Assembly (NCBI GenBank): GCA_050697275.1
Contig: JBOGZI010000106.1
Span: forward strand, 1-32,215
DNA: 32,215 nt
Reading direction: 5' to 3'
Source: JBOGZI01 sp050697275
Lineage (GTDB): Bacteria; Actinomycetota; Thermoleophilia; Solirubrobacterales; 70-9
In this document: positions 15,239 to 22,392 of the stretch, one piece after another
How positions within the stretch are numbered: position 1 is the first letter of the stretch
Layout: each line of letters starts with the position of its first letter
Translations under genes and position numbers: made by a program
The notes under the pieces: model-generated
What the model saw: only the letters and a program-made list of their open reading frames with translations
What the model was told of the DNA's origin: nothing
The model's database searches: none

Positions 15239-16147
15239 TCAGGAGTTGAGCCTGGCGATCACCAGCATCCGGTCCCGGAAGTCCGGCGCCCACAGTCGAT
15301 TGCCGATTCCCGCCGCAGCGGCGCCGCGGGCGAGACCGCGGCCAAGTCGGGTCTGATAGCCGCCGAGCCGGTCCAGGTAGTAGCCGACGGTGAAGACCTT
15401 CGGCGAGGTGGTGATCTCCAGAACCTCGAAGCCCTGCCGCTGAAGCAGCGTGGCGAGGCTGTGGCGGGTGAAGTAGTGGACATGGGTGGGAATCACCGAC
15501 CACCAGCGCCGGCCGAGCAGGCGTGCGAGCCTGCTGCCCGCGTCGGGGAGGGCCATCGCTAGCACCCCACCGCCCGTGAGCAACGAGCGGGCCCGACCTA
15601 CGGCCTCATCAGCGGCCGGAACGTGCTCGATCACATCGCCCATGAAGACAGCGTCGAAGCTCGCCTCGCTCAGCTCAGCTTCGAATAGCCCGGCGGTTCG
15701 GACGTCGAGGCCAAGCTCACGCCGCGCGTAGTCGGAGGCGAATTCGCTCGGCTCGACGCCGACCGCCACCCATCCGCGCCGGACGGCTTCGGAGACGAAG
15801 AAGCCGACCCAGCAGCCGAGGTCCACGAGGCGTCCGGGAGCGCGGTGCCGCTCGATCGTCGCCAGGATTCTCCGAGCGGTCGCGCGTTGACCTGGTTCCT
15901 CCTCGATGTAGTCGCCGGACACGGCGACTCGGTAGGCATCCGCGAGCTCGGCCTCGGAGGGCAGTCGCTCGAGCTGCATGTGCCCGCAGCTCTTGCAACA
16001 GGCGATGTTGGAGAGCGCGACCCCGTACCGGTCGGTGGTCGGCACCAGACCCGTTCCGCCCACCGCCTCCTGGACCCGCAGGTGAGGGACAAGCGGCCCG
16101 GAGCCGCAGGCGCGGCATCGACTCGGTGTCTGGGAGGCGACCGGCAC
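15239..16147 (-). CDS. SAM-dependent methyltransferase with N-terminal CxxC zinc-binding motifs
   Basis: This 302-aa protein has two parts. Residues 1-60 carry C11-x2-C14 ('CRACGSG') and C51-x2-C54 ('CKSCGH'), forming a probable zinc knuckle as in TylCIII/NovU-type C-methyltransferases. From about 105 a class I methyltransferase follows: 'RLVDLGCWVGFFVSEA' (SAM loop), 'VGVEPSE' and 'FDAVFMGDVIEHVPAADEAV'. The N-terminal motif suggests C- or O-methylation of a sugar nucleotide or lipid-linked sugar. The domain is shorter than full sugar C-methyltransferases (about 400 aa), so the C-terminal part of that family is missing and the assignment is open. The start is GTG 16147. It is divergent from the polyprenyl-phosphate sugar synthase, with a 42-bp gap. 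Confidence 0.88.
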   Translation of the reverse strand: MPVASQTPSRCRACGSGPLVPHLRVQEAVGGTGLVPTTDRYGVALSNIACCKSCGHMQLERLPSEAELADAYRVAVSGDYIEEEPGQRATARRILATIERHRAPGRLVDLGCWVGFFVSEAVRRGWVAVGVEPSEFASDYARRELGLDVRTAGLFEAELSEASFDAVFMGDVIEHVPAADEAVGRARSLLTGGGVLAMALPDAGSRLARLLGRRWWSVIPTHVHYFTRHSLATLLQRQGFEVLEITTSPKVFTVGYYLDRLGGYQTRLGRGLARGAAAAGIGNRLWAPDFRDRMLVIARLNS

Positions 16148-16189
16148 GTTTCAATTCTCGCGTACCGGCCCTTGACCTCGGCGGAACCT

Positions 16190-17251
16190 ATGATCGAGCC
16201 GATGCGTCGCGAAGGCCATAGCGACGGCGACAAGACCGTGCGGGACCCGAGCTTGATCACCGTGGTCGCTCCGTTGTTCAACGAGCAGGAGACGGTGTCC
16301 GAGCTGCACGGCCGCCTCGACCATGCACTGTCCGACCGCGAAGCGGAGCTGGTGCTCGTCGACGACGGCTCCTCGGATCGAACCCCCGAGATCCTGCGAC
16401 AGCTGGCCGGCAAAGACCATCGTGTCCGGGTGATCACGCTGTCCCGCAACTTCGGCCACCAGGCAGCGCTCACGGCTGGACTGGACCACGCTCGTGGCGA
16501 CGTCGTGGTGATGATGGATGGGGACCTGCAGGACCCCCCTGAGCTGATTCCTCGCATGGTGGACGAGTGGCGGAACGGTGCGGACGTCGTCTACGCCGTG
16601 CGCGAGGACAGGGCGGGCGAGACCCGATTCAAGCTGGCGACCGCTCGTTGGTTCTACAAGCTCTTCTCGCGATTGGGCCAAGTCGACCTGCATCCGAACG
16701 CGGGCGATTTCCGACTGCTCGACCGGACGGCTCTCAACGTGCTGCTGGCCATGCGCGAGCGAAACCGGTTTCTACGAGGGATGGCCGTCTGGGTCGGCTT
16801 CGATCAGGCCTCGGTCACCTACCGGCGCGACCCGCGCCATGCAGGGGAAACCAAGTACACGCTGCGCCGCATGCTGCGGTTCTCGATGGATGCGGTAAGC
16901 GCTTTCTCCCACCTGCCGCTTCAAGCGGCGACCCTGCTCGGATTCATCTTCTCGCTGGTGGCCTTTCTCGGGATACCGGTCGCGATCGCGTTCAAGGCGA
17001 CCGACCAGTTCGTACCCGGGATAACGACGGTGTTACTCGTCGTTCTGCTGCTTGGCGGTATCCAGCTGATCACGGTCGGCATCCTCGGTGAGTACCTGGG
17101 CCGCGTCTATGACGAGGTGAAACGACGACCTATCTATGTCGTGCGGGAGAGGCTCAACGCTGGTGAGATCCCGGAGGACCGGCGCTCGCCCGGGGAGATC
17201 GGCGATGAGGCCGGGTCCAGCTCGAGCGCTACCCCTCGGGTTTCCAGGTGA
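16190..17251 (+). CDS. GT2 polyprenyl-phosphate sugar synthase (DPMS/GtrB/ArnC-like)
   Basis: This 353-aa protein is a dolichyl-phosphate-mannose-synthase-type GT2 with two C-terminal membrane helices. Motifs are 'VVAPLFNEQETVSELH' (25-40), 'LVDDGSSDRT' (D58-D59), 'LSRNFGHQAALTAGLDHARGD' (84-104), 'MMDGDLQDPPELIP' (D110, D112, D115) and 'NAGDFRLLDR' (170-179). Membrane helices lie near residues 240-265 and 275-305. Such enzymes charge polyprenyl phosphate with a sugar, making the donor for GT-C enzymes, of which this window has several. ATG 16190 gives the normal N-terminus; ATG 16202 is possible. Its stop overlaps the next gene as GTGA, so the two are translationally coupled. Confidence 0.93.
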   Translation: MIEPMRREGHSDGDKTVRDPSLITVVAPLFNEQETVSELHGRLDHALSDREAELVLVDDGSSDRTPEILRQLAGKDHRVRVITLSRNFGHQAALTAGLDHARGDVVVMMDGDLQDPPELIPRMVDEWRNGADVVYAVREDRAGETRFKLATARWFYKLFSRLGQVDLHPNAGDFRLLDRTALNVLLAMRERNRFLRGMAVWVGFDQASVTYRRDPRHAGETKYTLRRMLRFSMDAVSAFSHLPLQAATLLGFIFSLVAFLGIPVAIAFKATDQFVPGITTVLLVVLLLGGIQLITVGILGEYLGRVYDEVKRRPIYVVRERLNAGEIPEDRRSPGEIGDEAGSSSSATPRVSR

Positions 17252-18225
17252 GCGATCAAACCGCGGTGCCGGGACGGCCCGGGCTCGGCCGGGCGGGGCT
17301 GGCGATCTCCCTCGTTTCGCTGGCCGCCGTGGTGATCTGGGCAGCGCAACAAGACCCGCCCGAGCTGCCGTCCTCCGGACCGGCACTCGCGGCGCTCGTT
17401 GGTGCAGTCGGGCTGTATGGAGTCGCCACCATGATCAGGGGCGAGCGCTGGTTTTGGATTCTGCGTCGCAGCGGCATCCAGGTGGAGCGAAGCGATGCCT
17501 ATGGGCTCCTGGTGGTCGGGTACATGGGCAACAACGTCCTGCCGGCCCGCGGCGGCGACGCGATTCGCTCCTACCTGATGGCGCGAGTCGGGGCCACGAC
17601 CATCCGCGAGGTGCTCGGTACCCTGGTAGCCGAGCGCGTCCTCGACAGCGTCTTCCTGACCTCCCTTTTCGTCGTGCTCGCCTACGGCGTCCTGCGTGGG
17701 ATTGACGTTCCGGGCGGCCAACAGCTACTACTGGTTGCCGCGCTGGTCGCGATCCTGCTGGCCCTCGGTTGGCTCGTGGTCCAGATCGCGATCCGGCACA
17801 AGCGCGGGCGGGAGATAGTCGAGTTCCTCGCCCCCTTGGCGCGCGCGACTCGGGAGCTGCGCGGCAGCCATGGTCTCGCGATGATTGGGCTCACCGCGGC
17901 GATCTGGTCGGTGGAGGCCGTCGAGCTCCTAGCTGTCGGCACGGCCGTCGATCTCGACCTCAGCGTGGGCGATGCCCTGTATCTGATTGCGGTCGCCGGG
18001 GTCTTCCTGCTGATCCCCGCCGGCCCAGGGCACCTCGGGACGCTCGATGCCGGCGTCGCCTTCGGCATCCACGCCGTCGGGGGCACAGGCTCGCAGGCGG
18101 TGAGCTTCGTGATCGCGCTCCGATTCGTCCTTCTGCTCCCGATCACCTTGGCCGGCCTGGCCGTGCTGGTGCTTCGCTATGGAGGGCTGGCGGGAATGCG
18201 CCTATCCGGCACGAGTCATCGTTGA
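17248..18225 (+). CDS. UPF0104 / LPG-synthase-TM-like membrane protein, candidate lipid-sugar flippase
   Basis: This 325-aa protein has about seven to eight hydrophobic segments and matches the membrane domain of lysylphosphatidylglycerol synthases (UPF0104). The hallmark is 'GNNVLPARGGDAIRSYLMARVG' near 92-113; 'PAGPGHLGTLDAGVAFGI' lies near 253-270. The soluble aminoacyl-transfer domain of MprF is absent, so it is not a full LPG synthase. Members without that domain occur beside lipid-sugar enzymes, and lipid translocation is a common proposal. Here the GTG start overlaps the TGA of the polyprenyl-phosphate sugar synthase by 4 nt (GTGA), suggesting that it flips that product outward in place of a GtrA protein. 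That role is inference. Confidence 0.85.
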   Translation: MSDQTAVPGRPGLGRAGLAISLVSLAAVVIWAAQQDPPELPSSGPALAALVGAVGLYGVATMIRGERWFWILRRSGIQVERSDAYGLLVVGYMGNNVLPARGGDAIRSYLMARVGATTIREVLGTLVAERVLDSVFLTSLFVVLAYGVLRGIDVPGGQQLLLVAALVAILLALGWLVVQIAIRHKRGREIVEFLAPLARATRELRGSHGLAMIGLTAAIWSVEAVELLAVGTAVDLDLSVGDALYLIAVAGVFLLIPAGPGHLGTLDAGVAFGIHAVGGTGSQAVSFVIALRFVLLLPITLAGLAVLVLRYGGLAGMRLSGTSHR

Positions 18226-18279
18226 AGGTCGCGGTCCTCGTTTGCGGGGATCACCGGGCTGGTGGCGGCCCATCCCGGG

Positions 18280-19965
18280 TCAGCCCATGTCTCGCTGCGC
18301 CTCCACGGGGTCGCACCTGAGCACATACGAAATCGTCACTTGCTCGCCCCGAAGCCAGCGCGTCACGTTGTCCACCTCTTCGCAGTAGTCCGGGGGACGG
18401 ATTCCGGCCCGCTTGACGCTGACCACCCAGAGGGCCGAGGCGTCGTCTCGCCACCTCTGCTCGACGGCATCCCCTCGCCGAATCGTGAACGGTTCGAACC
18501 AGTCACCTAAGCACCCATGGAGTATGGGACTGCCATCTGGCAGCGGGAGAAGCTGGCACAGCAGTGGTGAGGTGCGCGGCGTCCGCGACAAGGCCTCGGG
18601 GGTGCTGGCGAACCAGTAATCGCCCTCCCATCGGTCGTTCGTTCCCCCGATTCCCGCAACTGGGGTGACGTAGGCGTAGTTGTAGGGGAAAAGCAGTGTC
18701 TGCTCGGCCATCGGGATGAGCAGCGCGGCGCCGAGCAAGCCGGCGGTGAGCGCTCTCCAGCGTTTCTCCGGTCTCCTCGTCCGCGCCCAACTCCACAGGC
18801 GTTCCGCTCCGACGCCGGCCAAGACCGCGATCGCCGGAAGGACGTAGAGGTGCTGCCGCAAACCGTCGTACATCGTGGCCCCGAAGACCACTGCGCCGAG
18901 GGGCAGGAGAAGCGCTTGCTGGAAGATCAGCACAAGGCCGAGCTCGGGACGGCTCCAGACGGCTCTGTGACCGCGAGTGCCGCGCCCGGTCGCGAGAGTC
19001 CGAATGCCGAGGACTGCCCCGAGCGCCGCTAGAGCCCCCAGCAGCAGAGGAACGGACGCGCCTATCCAGGTCGGGAGGTACCACCAGGGCGGGTGCGCCG
19101 AGAGGAGCTGTCCGGCGGTCAGCGTGTTGCCGACCCACCCGAAATCCGCGGAGCCCGAAGCCGACTCGGTGAGCAGGGTCACGGGCTTGCTCGCAGCGTC
19201 GCGGTAGAGCAGGGCGATCGCCCCGACACCGGCACCGGCACCAGCCAGGACTGCCTTGTCCATGCCTGCGCCAAGCGTGATTCCACCAAACCGTCGCTGG
19301 CCCAGCCGAAGCGCGCCGTAGGTCAACAGTGATGCTGCGAACGGCACCCAGAACGCCAGCCGGGTGCCGGCGCCGATGAAGATCCCGCCTGCCAGCATCA
19401 CTCCGATCGCCAGCCCGTACCGGGACTTGGGACGGTGGCTCGGGCTCTCGGACAAGGCCAGGATCAATGCCACCGTCACCAGCACGTAGCCGCATGCCGC
19501 CGGGATGTCCTTGGGGTTGAAGAATCCGTGCCCTGTCCACACCGGCACAGCGAGCAGCCCGGCCGCAGCCCAGAGGGCGAAAAGTCGCGAGCCGCTGAGC
19601 CTCCAGACCGCGGCGCCGACCGCCGCAACGGTCAACAGGGCGAGTGCCGCGACGGTCAGATGGCGAACGTCGTAGGCGTCGGCTGAGTGGGAGACCTCGC
19701 CGAGGGATTCGTTGCCTGCGACGACGTTCGCGCCGTGGGCGAGAGCCCCATACGCGGGTCCATACACGTACTTCAGCTCGTCGGGGGCGTACGAGCCGTT
19801 GTCGACCCATGCGCTCGTCCAGTCCACGTTCGAGGGCTCGTCCACCGTCACACCCGTTGCCAGAGCCCCAGCGATCAGCTGCGCTGCGCCCAACCCCAGC
19901 ACGAGCGCAGCGACTGCCGCGACCGGATCGACACGGTGGCCCAGGCGCTGAGCACGCGAGGCCAT
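18280..19965 (-). CDS. GT-C membrane glycosyltransferase, paralogue B (PMT/ArnT-like)
   Basis: This 561-aa paralogue of the 10219-11910 protein is collinear over its whole length. It keeps the acidic pair in the first outer loop ('TVDEPSNVDWTSAWVDNGSY'), 'HGFFNPKDIPAACGY', the run of about ten membrane helices and the C-terminal soluble domain ending 'VLRCDPVEAQRDMG'. The sequence right after the DEP motif is among the least conserved parts (SNVDW here, LHLGW in copy A), which may mean different donor or acceptor. It should transfer a sugar from polyprenyl phosphate outside the membrane. The start at ATG 19965 lies 53 bp after the FkbM stop, so it is probably the last gene of the long minus-strand operon. 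It converges on the UPF0104 gene with a 54-bp gap. Confidence 0.87.
   Translation of the reverse strand: MASRAQRLGHRVDPVAAVAALVLGLGAAQLIAGALATGVTVDEPSNVDWTSAWVDNGSYAPDELKYVYGPAYGALAHGANVVAGNESLGEVSHSADAYDVRHLTVAALALLTVAAVGAAVWRLSGSRLFALWAAAGLLAVPVWTGHGFFNPKDIPAACGYVLVTVALILALSESPSHRPKSRYGLAIGVMLAGGIFIGAGTRLAFWVPFAASLLTYGALRLGQRRFGGITLGAGMDKAVLAGAGAGVGAIALLYRDAASKPVTLLTESASGSADFGWVGNTLTAGQLLSAHPPWWYLPTWIGASVPLLLGALAALGAVLGIRTLATGRGTRGHRAVWSRPELGLVLIFQQALLLPLGAVVFGATMYDGLRQHLYVLPAIAVLAGVGAERLWSWARTRRPEKRWRALTAGLLGAALLIPMAEQTLLFPYNYAYVTPVAGIGGTNDRWEGDYWFASTPEALSRTPRTSPLLCQLLPLPDGSPILHGCLGDWFEPFTIRRGDAVEQRWRDDASALWVVSVKRAGIRPPDYCEEVDNVTRWLRGEQVTISYVLRCDPVEAQRDMG
18287..19954 (-). repeat. Long direct repeat, copy B (GT-C gene)
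   Basis: Counterpart of 10228-11899, same orientation, with about 6.4 kb of unique sequence between the copies. As in copy A, methyltransferase genes lie just upstream on the same strand (FkbM here; FkbM plus CmcI-like there). Boundaries are approximate. Confidence 0.85.
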
Positions 19966-20018
19966 GGTGGGAAGCCGTTCGCTGATCAGGACACCGCGAT
20001 GAGCCGGCCCGTCCGGGC

Positions 20019-20840
20019 TCAGCGTCTGCTCTTTCCTCGGAGACGCTCGATCAGCTCGAGTTTGTCGGCGCGGACAGCGAGATAGTTGGGCCCGAGAAAG
20101 TCCTCATCGCGGAATCGGTACGGGCGGAACTCAACGCCATGCGGATAGATCTTGCCGACCCCGAAATTGCGTTCGGAGAAGAACGTGTAATGGTCACGCA
20201 GGAGCCTTCGAGTGAGGATGTTCCCGGGTCCGTACTCGAACTGCACAGCCGCAATCGCCCCGTCGGTGAACATCTCCTCGAAACCCAGGAGCACCTCGTA
20301 CTCCATTCCCTCGACATCGATCTTGAGCAGATCGATGTGGTCGATACCGGCTTCGGCGCAGTAGGCGTCGCCTCGCTGAACCGGAGAGGAAACCAGCTCG
20401 AATGGGAACGGGTGCTCCTGTACGGCTCCCGAAAGCTCGGTCGATTCAGGGAAGTACTTAACGGCTATCTCCTCCTGGTCCTTCCCGAGACCAGTCGGAA
20501 CGATGGTCACACGCGGTTCGCGAGCAAATCGGCTGCGTAGCACTCCCGCTATCTGCTCGACAACCTCAAAGGAGTGAATCTGAGCCTCAGGGCAAAGCTG
20601 CCTTGCGATCGAGGTCCATTCGCCGACATTTGCTCCGACATCGAAGATGCAGCTGGGCTCGTCCGAGGAGAGGCACTCGAGGACCCGGCGTTCACCGTTG
20701 CGGTCGGCGTCATATGACCAGTTCTCGTATGCGTCGAGGTAGAACCGTGCCCCGCGAGCTATGCCCGAGAGCGCGCGGCGGTGACGATTCCTGGCAATCA
20801 GGTCGGTGACGCGGGAATGAAGCCTCGGAGACAGGCTCAT
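20019..20840 (-). CDS. FkbM family methyltransferase
   Basis: This 273-aa protein carries the FkbM hallmarks: SAM loop 'CIFDVGANVGEWTSIA' (64-79), 'HSFEVVEQ' (E92) and 'IDLLKIDVEGMEYEVLLGFEEMF' (169-191, D175). It should O-methylate a sugar hydroxyl. It differs strongly from the FkbM protein at 12840-13577, sharing little beyond the motifs, so the two are not a recent duplication even though both precede a GT-C copy. ATG 20840 lies 13 bp after the flippase stop, consistent with one operon. Confidence 0.92.
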   Translation of the reverse strand: MSLSPRLHSRVTDLIARNRHRRALSGIARGARFYLDAYENWSYDADRNGERRVLECLSSDEPSCIFDVGANVGEWTSIARQLCPEAQIHSFEVVEQIAGVLRSRFAREPRVTIVPTGLGKDQEEIAVKYFPESTELSGAVQEHPFPFELVSSPVQRGDAYCAEAGIDHIDLLKIDVEGMEYEVLLGFEEMFTDGAIAAVQFEYGPGNILTRRLLRDHYTFFSERNFGVGKIYPHGVEFRPYRFRDEDFLGPNYLAVRADKLELIERLRGKSRR

Positions 20841-20853
20841 GCAACTCGGCTTC

Positions 20854-22392
20854 TCATGGGCCGGAGGGATCGACGCTGCTCGAGGGATGAGGGTCTCGGC
20901 CCGCTATCGCCCGGAACAGCTCGGACGGAACCGCGCGAGTGGCGAGGAGGATTCCTCCGAACACCAAGCCCGCTATCGCGGCGAGGACTATCGATGGGAG
21001 TTGATGGCCCGCAAGCGATACGGCGACCGCCGCTCCCGCGGCGAGGATCACCTTGGGCACGACCGCGAGCTTCGGCGCCAGCGTCGGGCGAGCCCGGAGC
21101 AGGAAGTAGAGACAGGCCCCGGCAAGGGCGGCCTCGGCCGCGAGCGTCGCCAAAGCAGCCCCCTCCGCGCCGAGAGGAGGGGCCAAGGCCAGCGTCCCTG
21201 CAATGGCCACCACAGCGGCGATCATGTTAGCGATCAGGATCTGGCGATAGAGCTTGAGGGAGAGCAGCGCGAAGCTCCAGGTGGCGAACAGAAAGGCGGT
21301 GATCAGTGTCAGCCCCTGCAGGCGAAGCACCGGGATCGATGCGTCGAATCCATCACCGGCCACGACCGCGATCGCAAACGGCGCAGCTACGGCCAGGCCG
21401 AGTGCCAGTCCGCTACCGATGATCAGCGACATCTCGAAGAGCCGCTGGAGCGCGTAGCCCAGCCGCGCCTCATCGTCGCGGGCGGCCCGCGCGAGAATCG
21501 GAAATGCCGACGAGACCACGATCCAGGGGCTCATCGCCACGACCTCGACTATTCGAAACGCGGCCGAGAAGATCCCCGTCTCCTCGCCGGTGGAGACATA
21601 CGACATGAGAATGACCGCGATGCGGAAATAGATCAGGCCCACGGCGACCGCCGCCGCGTACGGGAGGGTCTCACGAACGATGCGGCGCCATACGGAGAGG
21701 TCGAAGGAGGGACGCAGCGATCCGTGCTGCCTCACCAGCAGCAGCGTGGCAGCGATCATCGCGGCGCCCGCCAGCACACTGGCCCAGTAGAAGGTGACCA
21801 GGGCGGCGCCGACTATGACGGCGCCGATGAAGAACCCGCTCAGGGTCGCCGCCCTCAGGACCTCGAGCGAGGTGACCCAGCCCAGGCGGAGCTGGGCGTT
21901 GAGCGGAATCACGTAGGTCTGCTGGGTGAGCGTCAGTAGCAGGCCCAGGCCTACGATCGCGGTGCCGTAGACGATGGTCGGCGCGGCCCCCGTCGCCGCG
22001 GTGAGCCCGACGGCGATTGCGATGCCGGGAACGGTCAGGCCAAACCGCAGCCCGACCAGATTGCGGAGGAAGCGGGCGCGCTCCGCCCCATCCAGCACTG
22101 AGACCTCACGGATTCCGAGGTTCGTCAGACCGGCCTCCGTGAAGCCCCCGATGATGAAGACGATCGACGAAACCGTGACGAAGTGCCCGTAGTCGACGGG
22201 GCCGAGGTGCCTGACCATGAACGGCACGGAGACCAGGCTGAAGAGCACCGTCAATGCGAATCCTCCGATCCGCATCGCTCCGCCGCGGATTGCCGTCGGG
22301 CCCGCCTTGTCCGTGTCGAGGATGTCCAGGGCGTCGGGCGGCCCGAGGGAGCCCTCGACCCCCGTATCCCTGGGGGTCGCGGCGTCGGTCAT
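20854..22392 (-). CDS. wzx: Wzx-like polysaccharide repeat-unit flippase (MOP superfamily)
   Basis: This 512-aa membrane protein has 12-14 hydrophobic segments and the N-terminal pattern of O-antigen flippases: 'IRGGAMRIGGFALTVLFSLVSVPFMVRHLGPVDYGHFVTVSSIV'. 'LGIREVS' (near 100) and 'YVSTGEETGIFSAAFRIVEVV' in the second half are also typical. It would move lipid-linked repeat units to the outer face. ATG 22392 overlaps the stop of the upstream GT-C gene as ATGA, which fixes the start; a longer reading from 22536 would add 48 non-conserved residues inside that gene. It coexists with the Wzm/Wzt exporter, so two export routes are encoded here. Confidence 0.92.
   Translation of the reverse strand: MTDAATPRDTGVEGSLGPPDALDILDTDKAGPTAIRGGAMRIGGFALTVLFSLVSVPFMVRHLGPVDYGHFVTVSSIVFIIGGFTEAGLTNLGIREVSVLDGAERARFLRNLVGLRFGLTVPGIAIAVGLTAATGAAPTIVYGTAIVGLGLLLTLTQQTYVIPLNAQLRLGWVTSLEVLRAATLSGFFIGAVIVGAALVTFYWASVLAGAAMIAATLLLVRQHGSLRPSFDLSVWRRIVRETLPYAAAVAVGLIYFRIAVILMSYVSTGEETGIFSAAFRIVEVVAMSPWIVVSSAFPILARAARDDEARLGYALQRLFEMSLIIGSGLALGLAVAAPFAIAVVAGDGFDASIPVLRLQGLTLITAFLFATWSFALLSLKLYRQILIANMIAAVVAIAGTLALAPPLGAEGAALATLAAEAALAGACLYFLLRARPTLAPKLAVVPKVILAAGAAVAVSLAGHQLPSIVLAAIAGLVFGGILLATRAVPSELFRAIAGRDPHPSSSVDPSGP

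Noticed and set aside
18226..18279. Terminator hairpin in the convergent gap after the UPF0104 gene
   Set aside because: GGGCTG and CAGCCC can pair, but the loop is long and there is no T tract, which is easily a chance pairing in this base composition.
12840..20840. The two FkbM genes as part of the same segmental duplication as the GT-C pair
   Set aside because: Both lie upstream of a GT-C copy, but their proteins share only family motifs, so they are not recent copies of one another.
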